In this document: piece after piece, positions 24,156-33,479 of the stretch | Layout of the letters: each line of letters starts with the position of its first letter | Numbering within the stretch: position 1 is the first letter of the stretch | NCBI GenBank assembly: GCA_021296255.1 | Contig: JAGWAU010000013.1 | Span: forward strand, 1 to 64,000 | From: Alphaproteobacteria bacterium | GTDB taxonomy: Bacteria; Pseudomonadota; Alphaproteobacteria; UBA2966 | Length of the DNA: 64,000 nucleotides | Reading direction: 5' to 3' | Program-made: the position numbers and the translations under genes | Notes under the pieces: generated by a model | Databases searched by the model: none | Told to the model about the DNA's origin: nothing | Seen by the model: the letters and a program-made list of their open reading frames with translations, nothing else

Positions 24156-25832
24156 ATGGCCAGCAACGAGATCACCGGCGCTCGCTATATCGCGGAAGCT
24201 CTCAAGCACTTCGGCGTGACCCACGTCTTCTTCATGGACGCGATCTTGAGGCGCACCCTCGTCGAGATGGAGTGGGTCGGGATCACCCGCGTGCTGGCAC
24301 ACTCGGAAAAAGCGGCGGCCTATATGGCCGACGCCTACGCGCGGGTGACCGGCCGCGTGGGCGTCTGCATGGCGCAATCGGTCGGCGCCGCCAACCTTGC
24401 CGCGGGCCTGCAGGATGCCTGGCTGCATCGGGCGCCGGTCCTTGCGATCACGGGTCGCAAGCCGGCCTTCGCCCGGGACCGCAACGCCTATCAGGAGGTC
24501 GAGCACGCGCCCCTTTACGCACCCGTAACCAAGATGCATGCCGATGTCGACGTGATCGACGAGCTGCCGCGCTATCTCGAGCAGGCCTTCCGCGAGGCGA
24601 CGGACGGCACGCCCCGTCCGGTGCATCTTGATCTCAACGGCCTCGGTGGCCAGGAGATCGAGAACGCAACGCTGCCGGGCGCCGACTTGCCGAACGCCGC
24701 GTATGGATCGCATCCCGTCCGGCGCCTGCGGCCGGATCCTGCGGAAATCGAGGCGGCCGCGGCGCGCCTCGCCAAGGCCAGGAAGCCAGTCCTGGTGGCG
24801 GGAGCGGGTGCCGTGCAGGCCGCTGCGCATGCCTCGGTGCAGTCGCTGGCGGAAACACTGTCGATTCCCATCGCCACGTCCCTCGGCGGCCGCGGCATCG
24901 TGCCCACGACCCATGCGCTCCACGTCGGCGTGGTCGGTACCTATTCCGCGCCGGTCACCAACCAACTCGTCCACGAGGCCGATCTCGTCATCTACGTGGG
25001 TTGCCACGCGGGTGATCAGGTGTCCAACGACTGGACCGTTCCGGCCCCCGGTACGGCGGTGATCCAAATTGACGTCGACGGCCGCGAGGTGGGGCGCAGC
25101 TATTCTGGCGTCAGCGGAATCGTCGGTGATCCGGGGATGGCGCTGAATGATCTAGCAGTGGCCGTCGATGGCACGGGGGACCGCATTGACTGGGCCAGGG
25201 ATGTGGGCGCCCGCTTCGATGAATGGCGCGACTCCATGGCGGAGCATCGGGCGTCGGATGCGGTGCCGATGCGCGTGGAGCGTCTCTGTCACGAGTTGAG
25301 CGAGGTGCTGCCCGAAGATGCCATCCTGGTGGCCGACACCGGCTATTCGGGCATCTGGACGAGCACCGTGCTGGAATTGAGGCACCCGGGCCAGACCTAC
25401 CTGCGCGCCGCCGGATCGCTGGGCTGGTCATTGCCGGCCGCGCTCGGAGCCAAGGCCGGGGCACCCGACCGGCCCGTCGTCTGCTTCACCGGTGACGGCG
25501 GCGTCTACTACCACGTGCCGGAACTGGAAACCGCGCAGCGCCGCGGCCTCCCGGTCGTAGTTGTCGTCAACAACAACTCGGGCTTCGGCCAGGGGGTCGA
25601 CAAGGTCCGGGACATCTACGGGGATACGCCCGGCAATCCGGACGACCTCAACCGCTTCAACGACACGAACTTCGCCGACGTCGCCCGCGCGTTCGGTGTC
25701 GAGGGCATCCGGGTCGAGCGGCCCGGCGAAATCCGACCGGCCCTCGAACGTGCGCTTTCCCTTGACGAGCCCGTGCTGGTTGACGTCGTGACCGACCGCG
25801 AACCCCGCGCGCCCGCGCCCTGGACGCCGTGA
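24156..25832 (+). CDS. thiamine pyrophosphate-dependent enzyme (acetolactate synthase-like)
   Basis: This 558-aa enzyme has the three-domain layout of the acetolactate synthase/benzoylformate decarboxylase superfamily. The catalytic Glu lies in AHSEKAAAYMADAYAR. The central domain carries KPVLVAGAGAV, and the ThDP/Mg motif is GDGG (FTGDGGVYYHVPEL) followed by NNNSGFGQ. It does not show clear specificity residues for acetolactate synthase, so a decarboxylase or carboligase role is open. Its stop codon overlaps the GTG of the aspartate dehydrogenase gene by four bases. Confidence 0.87.
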   Translation: MASNEITGARYIAEALKHFGVTHVFFMDAILRRTLVEMEWVGITRVLAHSEKAAAYMADAYARVTGRVGVCMAQSVGAANLAAGLQDAWLHRAPVLAITGRKPAFARDRNAYQEVEHAPLYAPVTKMHADVDVIDELPRYLEQAFREATDGTPRPVHLDLNGLGGQEIENATLPGADLPNAAYGSHPVRRLRPDPAEIEAAAARLAKARKPVLVAGAGAVQAAAHASVQSLAETLSIPIATSLGGRGIVPTTHALHVGVVGTYSAPVTNQLVHEADLVIYVGCHAGDQVSNDWTVPAPGTAVIQIDVDGREVGRSYSGVSGIVGDPGMALNDLAVAVDGTGDRIDWARDVGARFDEWRDSMAEHRASDAVPMRVERLCHELSEVLPEDAILVADTGYSGIWTSTVLELRHPGQTYLRAAGSLGWSLPAALGAKAGAPDRPVVCFTGDGGVYYHVPELETAQRRGLPVVVVVNNNSGFGQGVDKVRDIYGDTPGNPDDLNRFNDTNFADVARAFGVEGIRVERPGEIRPALERALSLDEPVLVDVVTDREPRAPAPWTP

Positions 25833-26638
25833 CCGGAACGAACATTGCCTTGATCGGCTACGGCGGCATCGCCCGCACGGTAGCCGCACATCTGCCCGAG
25901 CTGGTGCCCGATTCGGGAGTCCGGGCGGTCCTGGTGCGTCCGGCCTACGTCGCGCCGACGCGTTCGGCTGTCGATGACTCGATCGCCGTCGTGGACACCA
26001 TCGGGGCGCTGCTGGCATTCGATCCCGACGTCGTCGCGGAATGCGCCAGCCAATCGGCGGTCGGCGAATTCGGCGAGGCCGTGTTGGCGGGCGGGTGCGA
26101 CTTAATGATCGCTTCGGTCGGTGCCCTGGCGGATGGCGCTTTGTGGGAACGTCTACGGACGACGGCGTCGGCCAACGACGTTCAGGTATTCGCCCCCGCC
26201 GGGGCCGTCGGCGGTATGGACGCCCTGTCGGCGGCGAAGACGGCCGGACTCTCCCGGGTGCGCTACCGCTCGCGCAAACCGCCCGCGGCCTGGCGCGGAT
26301 CGCCCGCCGAGGAGGTCTGCGACCTCGAGGACGTGGTCGAGCCGATCGTGTTCTACACCGGCTCGGCCCGTGACGCGGCGCGGGACTACGCCAAGAACGC
26401 CAATGTTGCGGCGACGGTGGCGCTGGCCGGGATCGGGTTCGAGAAGACCGAGGTGGAGCTCTGCGCGGATCCGAGCATTTCGTCGAACGTCCACGACGTG
26501 GCGGTGGAGGGTGCCTCCGGCAGCTTCCGGTTCGAGATCGCGGCCAAGCCGTTTCCGGACAACCCCAAGACCTCCATGCTGGCGGCCTTCAGCATCGTGC
26601 GAGCGCTGGCCAACCGCGACTCCGCTCTCGTCGTGTGA
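25829..26638 (+). CDS. aspartate dehydrogenase
   Basis: This 269-aa protein matches L-aspartate dehydrogenase (NadX-type): a Rossmann motif IGYGGIARTVA at the N-terminus, CASQSAVGEFG, and the C-terminal SSNVHDVAVEG with the family's catalytic His. It converts aspartate to iminoaspartate/oxaloacetate with NAD(P), or an analogous amino acid. The GTG start overlaps the preceding TGA (GTGA). Coupling to a ThDP enzyme suggests that its 2-oxoacid product may be the ThDP substrate; this is inference. Confidence 0.82.
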   Translation: MTGTNIALIGYGGIARTVAAHLPELVPDSGVRAVLVRPAYVAPTRSAVDDSIAVVDTIGALLAFDPDVVAECASQSAVGEFGEAVLAGGCDLMIASVGALADGALWERLRTTASANDVQVFAPAGAVGGMDALSAAKTAGLSRVRYRSRKPPAAWRGSPAEEVCDLEDVVEPIVFYTGSARDAARDYAKNANVAATVALAGIGFEKTEVELCADPSISSNVHDVAVEGASGSFRFEIAAKPFPDNPKTSMLAAFSIVRALANRDSALVV

Positions 26639-26663
26639 AGTTCGGTGTGGCTGCGCTCATGAT

Positions 26664-28082
26664 CTACCGTTCGTAGAGCGGGGCCTTGCCCTTGTACCCA
26701 CTCCAGGCGAACCAGTAGGCGATGTGGCCCGGCAATCTGGCCAAGGTCTGGCCATCGTTGCCGACAAGAGACTCCTCCTCGACCAGCCAACTCTGACCGC
26801 CAGACTCCAGCGTATCGAAGCCTCGAGACCCCGCCGTGAAGTCGCGCCCGCGGGCGTCATAGGCCCGCACGGTGCGCGATGCCGCGTCTCCGATGAGCAC
26901 GATGTCGAGCGTCCCGATGCGGTCGTTGATCACGCGCCCACCCTCGAATTCCGAAAGGGGCCAGGCCTTCTCGTGGATGCCGCTGCGCAACGCGAAGACA
27001 TAGTCCTTCGGCTTGAGCCGCGTGTCCTTGACCAGTGCCGGGAACATCAGGTGGGGGCTCGCGAAGTAGCTGGCGTAGGGACGTCCGGGCGTGTAGTCGC
27101 GCGAATATCCTGTATCCAGAGACAACACCCTGGTGTCGGGGTGACGGGCCAGCCAGCGCTTCCAGGTCGTGATGGCAATCGGACGCACCTTGAGTTCGAT
27201 GCCCGAGCCGGTGAGCGGCCCGACCACCGGCCGGCCGGTGAACTGGTTCCACAGCGAGTGGGTCTCCCGGTCGTACATCAGCTTGTTCGAGCGGTAGAGA
27301 AACCCGGACGAGCCGAAGACGAAGCGGTCCGGCCGTCCGTGCACACGGGTCTCGAACAGGATGCCCGAACCGCACAAGGTGCAGTAGGCCAGGGCGACGG
27401 GCACGCCGCCGATGATGTCGTTGAACATCTCGTGCCAGTCGAGAATGCGCAGCGGGTAGGCCCGCGCATCCCCAGCGATTTCCACGCCGAACACCAGTTC
27501 GTCGTCGGTAATGTAGGTCGCCGCCTCCGGCGAGACATGCTTCGGGTCGTTCAGCGCCGGGATCCCGTCCTTCCGTACCCCGCCCCAGACGATCTCTTCG
27601 AGGCGAATTTCGTGATTCACGCCTCGTTTCAGGAACAGGCGGAAACTCGGGTCGATCAGAGCGAAGAGATCGGCCTTGAAGGCGTCGTACCCCTCGAACG
27701 GCACGATCTCAGGGTGTGCTTCCTGCCACAGGATCCAGGCGTGCCAGTCACCGCCCAGAGTTTCGTCCGTCAAGGCTTCCAAGGTGTTGGCGAGGGATCG
27801 ATCGTGGTCCCGGAAATAGCGGAGGATCTGGATCAGCGCCGGCACGACGTTGGCATTTCCCCGCTCCTGCAAGCTCCGCAACGCCTGGCGTCGTCCATTG
27901 ACGTCCGCCGAAAGGATTTGGCGAACCGATTCCTCGACGTTCGTCGCGGAGTCGACGGCACGATCCTGCGCTGCCGCACAAATCGAGAGCGCAAGGACCA
28001 CCACGGCGACGCTGACGGTGCCGGCGGCGGCGGGAAGGGGAGTGATGAACGGGAGGCGCATGGCAAGGGGCTTGGGTTTCAT
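26664..28082 (-). CDS. DUF3179 domain-containing protein, exported
   Basis: This 472-aa protein has a hydrophobic N-terminal signal (about residues 15-38, ending CAAAQD) and a C-terminal DUF3179 domain, recognised by YCTLCGSGILFE and the surrounding GRPDRFVFGSSGFLYRSNK. The region from about 40 to 110 is helical with HEAT-like repeats. The family function is unknown; the conserved Cys-x2-Cys suggests metal or redox chemistry in the periplasm. It is convergent with aspartate dehydrogenase and divergent from RidA. Confidence 0.87.
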   Translation of the reverse strand: MKPKPLAMRLPFITPLPAAAGTVSVAVVVLALSICAAAQDRAVDSATNVEESVRQILSADVNGRRQALRSLQERGNANVVPALIQILRYFRDHDRSLANTLEALTDETLGGDWHAWILWQEAHPEIVPFEGYDAFKADLFALIDPSFRLFLKRGVNHEIRLEEIVWGGVRKDGIPALNDPKHVSPEAATYITDDELVFGVEIAGDARAYPLRILDWHEMFNDIIGGVPVALAYCTLCGSGILFETRVHGRPDRFVFGSSGFLYRSNKLMYDRETHSLWNQFTGRPVVGPLTGSGIELKVRPIAITTWKRWLARHPDTRVLSLDTGYSRDYTPGRPYASYFASPHLMFPALVKDTRLKPKDYVFALRSGIHEKAWPLSEFEGGRVINDRIGTLDIVLIGDAASRTVRAYDARGRDFTAGSRGFDTLESGGQSWLVEEESLVGNDGQTLARLPGHIAYWFAWSGYKGKAPLYER

Positions 28083-28171
28083 GCGGGCATGGCAATTCGG
28101 GTGCTGCTACGGTTCCGGTTGCTTGATGCAACCCCACCACCTTCGGAAACGCTGCACAAGGGAGACAGTTC

Positions 28172-28555
28172 ATGAACCGCTATTTCAACCCGCCCGACCT
28201 GGCCCCGCCATTCGGGAACTACAGCCAAGGCGTCGAGATCACGGAGGCCGAGAAGATCGTCTACGTCGCTGGGCAGGTCGGTGTGGCATCTGACGGAACG
28301 GTGCCAAGAGACTTCGAGCAGCAGGCCGAGCAGGCCTTTTGCAACGTTCGGGGCGTCTTGCGTGCCGCCGACCTGGACGTCGAGAACATCGTGTCGACGC
28401 GAACCTATCTTCTGAGTCGCGACGATATTCCCGGATTTCGAGCCGCGCGAGATCGCGTATTCGGGGAGGTCAAGCCGGCGGGTACGCTGCTGATCGTCGC
28501 CGGATTGGCGGCACCGGAGTGGCGGATCGAGATCGATGCCTTCGCCTACGGGTAG
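28172..28555 (+). CDS. RidA/YjgF family protein
   Basis: This 127-aa protein belongs to the RidA superfamily of enamine/imine deaminases. It has the NYSQGVEI start, YVAGQVG, the central FCNVRGVLRAADLDVENIV and a closing EIDAFAYG. RidA members acting in pyrimidine or hydantoin catabolism (RutC-like) hydrolyse aminoacrylates. Nearby minus-strand dihydropyrimidinase and amidohydrolase genes make that role plausible but unproven. GGGAGA precedes ATG 28172. Confidence 0.87.
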   Translation: MNRYFNPPDLAPPFGNYSQGVEITEAEKIVYVAGQVGVASDGTVPRDFEQQAEQAFCNVRGVLRAADLDVENIVSTRTYLLSRDDIPGFRAARDRVFGEVKPAGTLLIVAGLAAPEWRIEIDAFAYG

Positions 28556-28577
28556 GGGCGAAGGCATCCCGCGCTGA

Positions 28578-28865
28578 TCAATTCCCTTTGACCTCGACGA
28601 GGACGTTGCGGAATCGGGTGTCGCCGATATTGCGGGCGTCGTGCCTGGAGCCTTCCTTGCCGCCCACGACATCTCCCGGCGTCATCGCCACGGTATCCAC
28701 CGTACCGTCCTCGCGATGGATCTCGAGTTCGGAGCCCTCGACCACGTAGTAGAAATAATCGTGGTTGTGCGTGTGCATGCCCGAGGCCTCGCCCGGGTCG
28801 AGAATGAGATTCCACACCTTGATCTCGTCATCCTCGAAAATGACCTTGGTGCCGATTTCTGCCAT
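28578..28865 (-). CDS. cupin domain-containing protein
   Basis: This 95-aa single-domain cupin starts at ATG 28865 with GGGAGG upstream. The metal-binding cupin motif 1 is GMHTHNHDYFYYVVEG, with His residues and the closing Glu; motif 2 is PGDVVGGKEGSRHDARN. Small cupins of this kind act as oxygenases, isomerases or ligand sensors. It is the last gene of the minus-strand dihydropyrimidinase unit. Convergent with RidA. Confidence 0.83.
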   Translation of the reverse strand: MAEIGTKVIFEDDEIKVWNLILDPGEASGMHTHNHDYFYYVVEGSELEIHREDGTVDTVAMTPGDVVGGKEGSRHDARNIGDTRFRNVLVEVKGN

Positions 28866-28917
28866 GGGATCCTCCCGCCCTTTGTCCCGATTCCATACGC
28901 CATGCAATCCGTTTTGA

Positions 28918-29664
28918 CTAGCGCCCGCCGGCAACGTCTAGGCACGTCGCGGTGACGTAGCTTGCCTCGTCGGAGCACGCCCACACCACGAGATTCGCTA
29001 CCTCCTCGGGCTCACCCAGCCGCCGCAAAGGTGCATCCCGGTTGACGGCCTCGGCCGCCACCGCAAGATCGACCTGATTGCCCTCCCAGATCTCCGTACG
29101 CGTCGCTCCCGGCCGCACCGAGACCACGCGGATGCCTTCGGGCCCCACTTCCTTGGCGAGGCCCAACGTGAATGAATCGAGGGCGCCCTTGCTCGCGGCA
29201 TAGGGAACGTCGCGCGGCCAGCCCCCGGTCCGGGAGGAAATCGACGAGACATTGACGATCACGCCGCCGTGACCGCCCAGACGGGTCGACATGCGGCCGA
29301 TGGCCTCCCTCGAGACGAGTGCTGGTCCGAAGACGTTCACGGCGAACGTCCCCCTGAATCTTTCCAGTTCGAAATCCGCGATCAACGTGTCGTAGTCGAC
29401 TCCTGCGTTGTTGACCACCGCCCCAGGCGTGCCTAGGCCGTCGTCGAGCTCCTGGAACATGCGCAGGACGTCTTCTTCGACGCCCACGTCGGCCTGTACG
29501 GTGATCGCGCGCCGGCCCGCCACCCGGACGTCCTCCGCGACGGCCTCAGCCTTGTCCTTCGACCGGCTGTAGTTCACCGCGACGTCCCAACCCCGCCGTC
29601 CGGCGAGGCGTGCGATCGCCGCGCCGATGCCGCGGCTGGCTCCAGTGATCAGCATGACACTCAT
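28918..29664 (-). CDS. SDR family oxidoreductase (FabG-like)
   Basis: This 248-aa classical SDR starts MSVMLITGASRGIG at ATG 29664, with GGGAAGGG upstream. NNAG, the catalytic Ser in VSSIS and YAASK are intact, and it ends with the usual VAGGR. The open frame continues upstream of the start but only in another frame of the amidohydrolase gene. It follows that gene by 32 bases and precedes the cupin, so it is part of the same operon. Confidence 0.92.
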   Translation of the reverse strand: MSVMLITGASRGIGAAIARLAGRRGWDVAVNYSRSKDKAEAVAEDVRVAGRRAITVQADVGVEEDVLRMFQELDDGLGTPGAVVNNAGVDYDTLIADFELERFRGTFAVNVFGPALVSREAIGRMSTRLGGHGGVIVNVSSISSRTGGWPRDVPYAASKGALDSFTLGLAKEVGPEGIRVVSVRPGATRTEIWEGNQVDLAVAAEAVNRDAPLRRLGEPEEVANLVVWACSDEASYVTATCLDVAGGR

Positions 29665-29696
29665 GTCGGCCCTTCCCGATCGGCTCTCACGACACG

Positions 29697-30977
29697 TTAC
29701 GCCCCGGCCGTCGGCAACGTATTCTTGCATACCCGCCCGTCCTGCATGATCAGGACAATCCGATCCTTGTCTCTGAGGACACGGACGTCCCGGGACGGAT
29801 CGCCGTGAACGATCAGCAGATCGGCCGCCTTTCCCACCTCCAGCGTGCCCCACGACCCGCCTCGGCCAATCGCGCGAGCCGAGATCCGGGTCGCCGCCTG
29901 GATGACCTCCATTGCGGACAGTCCCAGATCCTGCAGATATTCCATTTCGGAGACGAGGTCGTAAGGCGGGAAGACGTGTGCCGCGTCGGAGCCGACGCCG
30001 ATCGGGGTTCCCGCGCATCGGGCACGCTGGACGGTGTCCGCGCAGGCTTCGTAGGCCACCCGGCAGCGGTCGATGAACGTCTGCACGTCCGAGGGTTCCG
30101 TGCCGCCCGATCGGAGGAACGCCCGAGCGTAATCCTCGTTCGCGCGGAAGTGCAGCCAGGAAATGGTCGGCACGAACACGCAACCCGCCTCGGCCATCAG
30201 ATCGAGGCCTTCGCCATCCGCGAATTCCCCGGAGTGAAGGGAGATAACGCCGGCGCGGACCGCGTCCTTGATCCCGTCGGCATCGTGCGCGTGCACCGAC
30301 TTGCCGAACTTCGCCACTTCCTTCACGGCCGCGTCGATCTCCTCGAATGAAAGGTCCTGCGTGTCCCCGTCGATCCACGGGTTGCCCGGTGTCCCGCTGG
30401 CGGTCACCTTGACCCAATCGACACCGGATCGGATCTGCTTGCGCACGGCGGTCCGTACTTCCTCGGAGCCGTTCACCGTGACGCCGAGATAGGTCTCGTT
30501 CTCGTGGTAACCCCAGGCGCCGGTGTGATCTCCGATACCGCCCGACCCCGACAGCATCTGGCCCGCCGCCACGACTTTGGGCCCCCTGATCACGCCCTTG
30601 GCCATCGCATCCCGAACTGCTGTGCCGATGCGGCCCCGGCAGGCGCCGTCGCCTACCGCCGTGCAACCTGTCTCCAGGACCGGAGCCGCGTTCTCCGCGG
30701 CCTTGAGAACGTTGAACTCCAGGCTCTCGTTCATCTGCTGAAGGATGAGCGCATATTCCTTGGCGTGATAGGTCAGGTGGGTGTGCGCATCGATCAGTCC
30801 GGGCATGACCATGCGGCCCTCAGCGTCGATGACTTCCATGTTCGGGGTGGTCTGGAGCGAGGCACCCTCCCCGGACCGGCTGATCCGCCCCCGCTCGACG
30901 ACTAGGCTCCAGCCGTGGCGGACGTCAATGTCCGTCCCGTCGACGAGACGTGCATTGACGACGGCGGTCGCCGCCAT
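29697..30977 (-). CDS. metal-dependent amidohydrolase (prolidase/imidazolonepropionase-like)
   Basis: This 426-aa TIM-barrel hydrolase shows the complete metal site: DAHTHL near residue 64, the carboxylated Lys in DWVKVTASG, His in HAHDADG, His in SLHSGE and Asp in GVGSDAA. The N-terminal and C-terminal strands form the composite beta domain. This group includes Xaa-Arg dipeptidases and similar enzymes acting on N-acyl or cyclic amides. Only 3 bases separate it from the dihydropyrimidinase gene, so the two may act in sequence. Confidence 0.88.
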   Translation of the reverse strand: MAATAVVNARLVDGTDIDVRHGWSLVVERGRISRSGEGASLQTTPNMEVIDAEGRMVMPGLIDAHTHLTYHAKEYALILQQMNESLEFNVLKAAENAAPVLETGCTAVGDGACRGRIGTAVRDAMAKGVIRGPKVVAAGQMLSGSGGIGDHTGAWGYHENETYLGVTVNGSEEVRTAVRKQIRSGVDWVKVTASGTPGNPWIDGDTQDLSFEEIDAAVKEVAKFGKSVHAHDADGIKDAVRAGVISLHSGEFADGEGLDLMAEAGCVFVPTISWLHFRANEDYARAFLRSGGTEPSDVQTFIDRCRVAYEACADTVQRARCAGTPIGVGSDAAHVFPPYDLVSEMEYLQDLGLSAMEVIQAATRISARAIGRGGSWGTLEVGKAADLLIVHGDPSRDVRVLRDKDRIVLIMQDGRVCKNTLPTAGA

Positions 30978-30980
30978 CGG

Positions 30981-32429
30981 CTAACCCTGCGGCACGCCCG
31001 CGTCGTCGAGGAAACTCCGGTCATTGACCGGATTGGGCCGGTCGCAGGGCAGGAACTCGCCCCGGCCGGCCTCGCCCACGAACTCTCCATCGCGCCAGAT
31101 GATTTCACCGCGTGCCACGGTCACTTCGGGCCACCCCTGGACATCGAGTCCGTCATAGGGCGTGTAGTCCATGCCGTCGTGCAGGCCGGCGATGGAAATG
31201 GTCGTTCGACGATCGGCATCCCACACCGCGAAATCCGCGTCCGACCCGATGCCGATCGTGCCCTTGCGCGGGTAGAGGCCATAGATCTTGGCGGGATTCG
31301 TGGCGGAGACGGCAACCACTTGGTTGAGGTCGATGCCGCCCGCCGTCACGGCGCGGGAGAACAGCAGCGGCAGGCGCGTCTCCACTCCGGGTACGCCGTT
31401 GGTGATCCGGTTGAACGGCGGGTTCGGTCCGTGCACCAGCTTGCCCTGGGGGTCGTCATAGCGGAATGCCGCGTGATCCGACGAATAGACGTGGAAAACG
31501 CCGGTCTCCATGGCGTGCCATAGGGCGGCTTGGTTCTCGGGCGTCCCGGGCGGCGGCGCGCAGATGCACTTGGCGCCCTCCATACCGTCTTTGTCGAGAT
31601 CGTTCTCGTTCAGGAACAGGTATTGGGGACAGGTTTCGCCGTACACCTTGAGGCCGCGGCTCCGCGCCCACCGGATCATCTCCGCCGCCTCGCCGGTGGC
31701 GACATGGACGATCAGGATCGGCACGTCGGCGATCTCGCCCAGGGTGATCGCCCGATGTGCCGCCTCGCGTTCCACCGGCGGCTGGTGCGCGATACCCTTG
31801 AACTTCGGCGCCACGCGGCCGCTCTCCAACAGCTTCCCGGTCAGCCAGAGGATGCAGTCCGCGTTCTCGGCGTGAATCATCATCATGGCGCCGTGACGGC
31901 GCGCGACTGACATGACTTCCAGGATCTCATGGTCGCTCAGCATCAGGGCCTTGTAGGTCATGTAGACCTTGATCGAGGTGTAACCCTCCTCGATCAGCGA
32001 CGGCACTTCCTGGCCGAGCACCTGGGGCGTGGGATCGGCGACGATCAGGTGGATGGCGTAGTCGATGACCGCCTTGCCGATGGGCTTCCGGCGATACGCT
32101 TCGACGGCGGCGCGCAGCGATTCGCCCTTGATCTGCCGCGCGAAGGGAATCAGGGTCGTCGTCCCGCCGCAGGCCGCGGAAACCGTGGTCGTGTAGAAGT
32201 CCGTGCCGGGCCGTGCGCCCGTCTCCGGGGAGTCCTGCTCGATGTGAACGTGGGCGTCGATCCCGCCGGGCAGGACGTACTTACCGGTCGCGTCGACGGT
32301 TCGCGCAGCATCGCGCAACCCGTCGCCCAGTGCGGCGATCTTGCCGTTCCTGACGCCCACGTCGCAAACCCAGGTGTCGGAGGCCGTCACCACCGTGCCA
32401 CCCCGGACCACGAGATCGAATTCCGCCAT
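30981..32429 (-). CDS. hydA: dihydropyrimidinase / D-hydantoinase
   Basis: This 482-aa cyclic amidohydrolase opens dihydropyrimidine or hydantoin rings. The HxH motif is in GGIDAHVHIEQ, the carboxylated Lys in YTSIKVYMTYKA, further His in IHAENAD and IVHVATG, and the Asp in YSSDHAAF. Length is normal for the family. ATG 32429, preceded by GGGAGGA, is chosen over the upstream frame start. It is the first gene of the unit hydA-amidohydrolase-SDR-cupin. Confidence 0.92.
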   Translation of the reverse strand: MAEFDLVVRGGTVVTASDTWVCDVGVRNGKIAALGDGLRDAARTVDATGKYVLPGGIDAHVHIEQDSPETGARPGTDFYTTTVSAACGGTTTLIPFARQIKGESLRAAVEAYRRKPIGKAVIDYAIHLIVADPTPQVLGQEVPSLIEEGYTSIKVYMTYKALMLSDHEILEVMSVARRHGAMMMIHAENADCILWLTGKLLESGRVAPKFKGIAHQPPVEREAAHRAITLGEIADVPILIVHVATGEAAEMIRWARSRGLKVYGETCPQYLFLNENDLDKDGMEGAKCICAPPPGTPENQAALWHAMETGVFHVYSSDHAAFRYDDPQGKLVHGPNPPFNRITNGVPGVETRLPLLFSRAVTAGGIDLNQVVAVSATNPAKIYGLYPRKGTIGIGSDADFAVWDADRRTTISIAGLHDGMDYTPYDGLDVQGWPEVTVARGEIIWRDGEFVGEAGRGEFLPCDRPNPVNDRSFLDDAGVPQG

Positions 32430-32570
32430 GCGCGTCCTCCCTGTCCTGTCCATCACAGACTACGCTTTGCGGCGCTTCGGCGAAACCGACGGGCGGGAAC
32501 GGAATTGACTCGTGACCGTCCCGCTTTCATCGTGGGAGGGTAGCGTGAGTCGTGTCCGCGGGATAAAGTC

Positions 32571-33392
32571 ATGCTGACCCACGAGGAAAAGCAGACATTC
32601 GAAGAAGAGGGGCTGGTCGTGCCCGGCTACCGGCTCCCCGACGACCTGATGGGCGACCTTCGCGCGCTGACGGATCGGGTCATCGCCGAAACACCGCAGA
32701 TACCGCCGGATTTCCTGTTCAGTCCGCATTTGCCCTGGGCCGGACAGAAGGACACGAGCCTGAGCGACGGCTTCATGGCCATCTGCCATCGCCCCGAGAT
32801 CCTCGATGCGGTCGAGTCCCTCATCGGTCCCGACATCATCTTGTGGGCGAGTCGAATCTTCTGCAAACCGGCGCGCACCGGCCTGGAGATCCCCTGGCAC
32901 CAGGACGGCACATCGGGCTGGCCGATGCGGCCGCTGGCGTCCGTCGCGGTCTGGATTGCCGTCGATGATTCCACGGCCGAGAACGGCTGCATGCGCTACA
33001 TCCCGGGATCCCACAAGCTGGGCGAGCTGCCGTTTGAGTTCTCCTCGCGCACGGATCTGGCGGTCAACGTCGAGATTGACAATAGGGAATTCGATGCTTC
33101 GACTGCCCGCGACAACGTACTCGAGTCAGGACAATTCTCGATCCACCACATGTTCCTGGTGCACAGCTCGCAGCCCAACCTGTCCGGCAAGCGCCGCGCC
33201 GGGTTCGCGATGCGGGTCATGCCCGCGACCTCCCATTACGACCGCTCGAACGTCGTGGAGAGCCCGTCGAACCGGTACGACTTCGACCTCGCCAACGCGC
33301 CGCTCTTCCTGCTGCGCGGGGTTGACGCCTGTGGCCGGAACGACATCGTCACCGGACCCGTCGAGTCGCTGGATCTGAAGAAAATCGGCTGA
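32571..33392 (+). CDS. phytanoyl-CoA dioxygenase (PhyH) family protein
   Basis: This 273-aa Fe(II)/2-oxoglutarate enzyme has the iron ligands HxD in PWHQDGTSGW and His in LVHSSQPN, and the 2-oxoglutarate Arg in RRAGFAMR. CMRYIPGSHKLGELPFE is the usual family stretch. Bacterial PhyH enzymes hydroxylate diverse small molecules or CoA esters. No strong Shine-Dalgarno is seen before ATG 32571. It is divergent from the dihydropyrimidinase operon and convergent with BKACE. Confidence 0.9.
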   Translation: MLTHEEKQTFEEEGLVVPGYRLPDDLMGDLRALTDRVIAETPQIPPDFLFSPHLPWAGQKDTSLSDGFMAICHRPEILDAVESLIGPDIILWASRIFCKPARTGLEIPWHQDGTSGWPMRPLASVAVWIAVDDSTAENGCMRYIPGSHKLGELPFEFSSRTDLAVNVEIDNREFDASTARDNVLESGQFSIHHMFLVHSSQPNLSGKRRAGFAMRVMPATSHYDRSNVVESPSNRYDFDLANAPLFLLRGVDACGRNDIVTGPVESLDLKKIG

Positions 33393-33479
33393 CGGGCGCG
33401 GCGGCCTTGAGCTGCGCGGCAAGAGCGTCGACAAACTTCAACCAAAGGTTGTAATCGGAAATGCGCTCTGCACCGCGAC

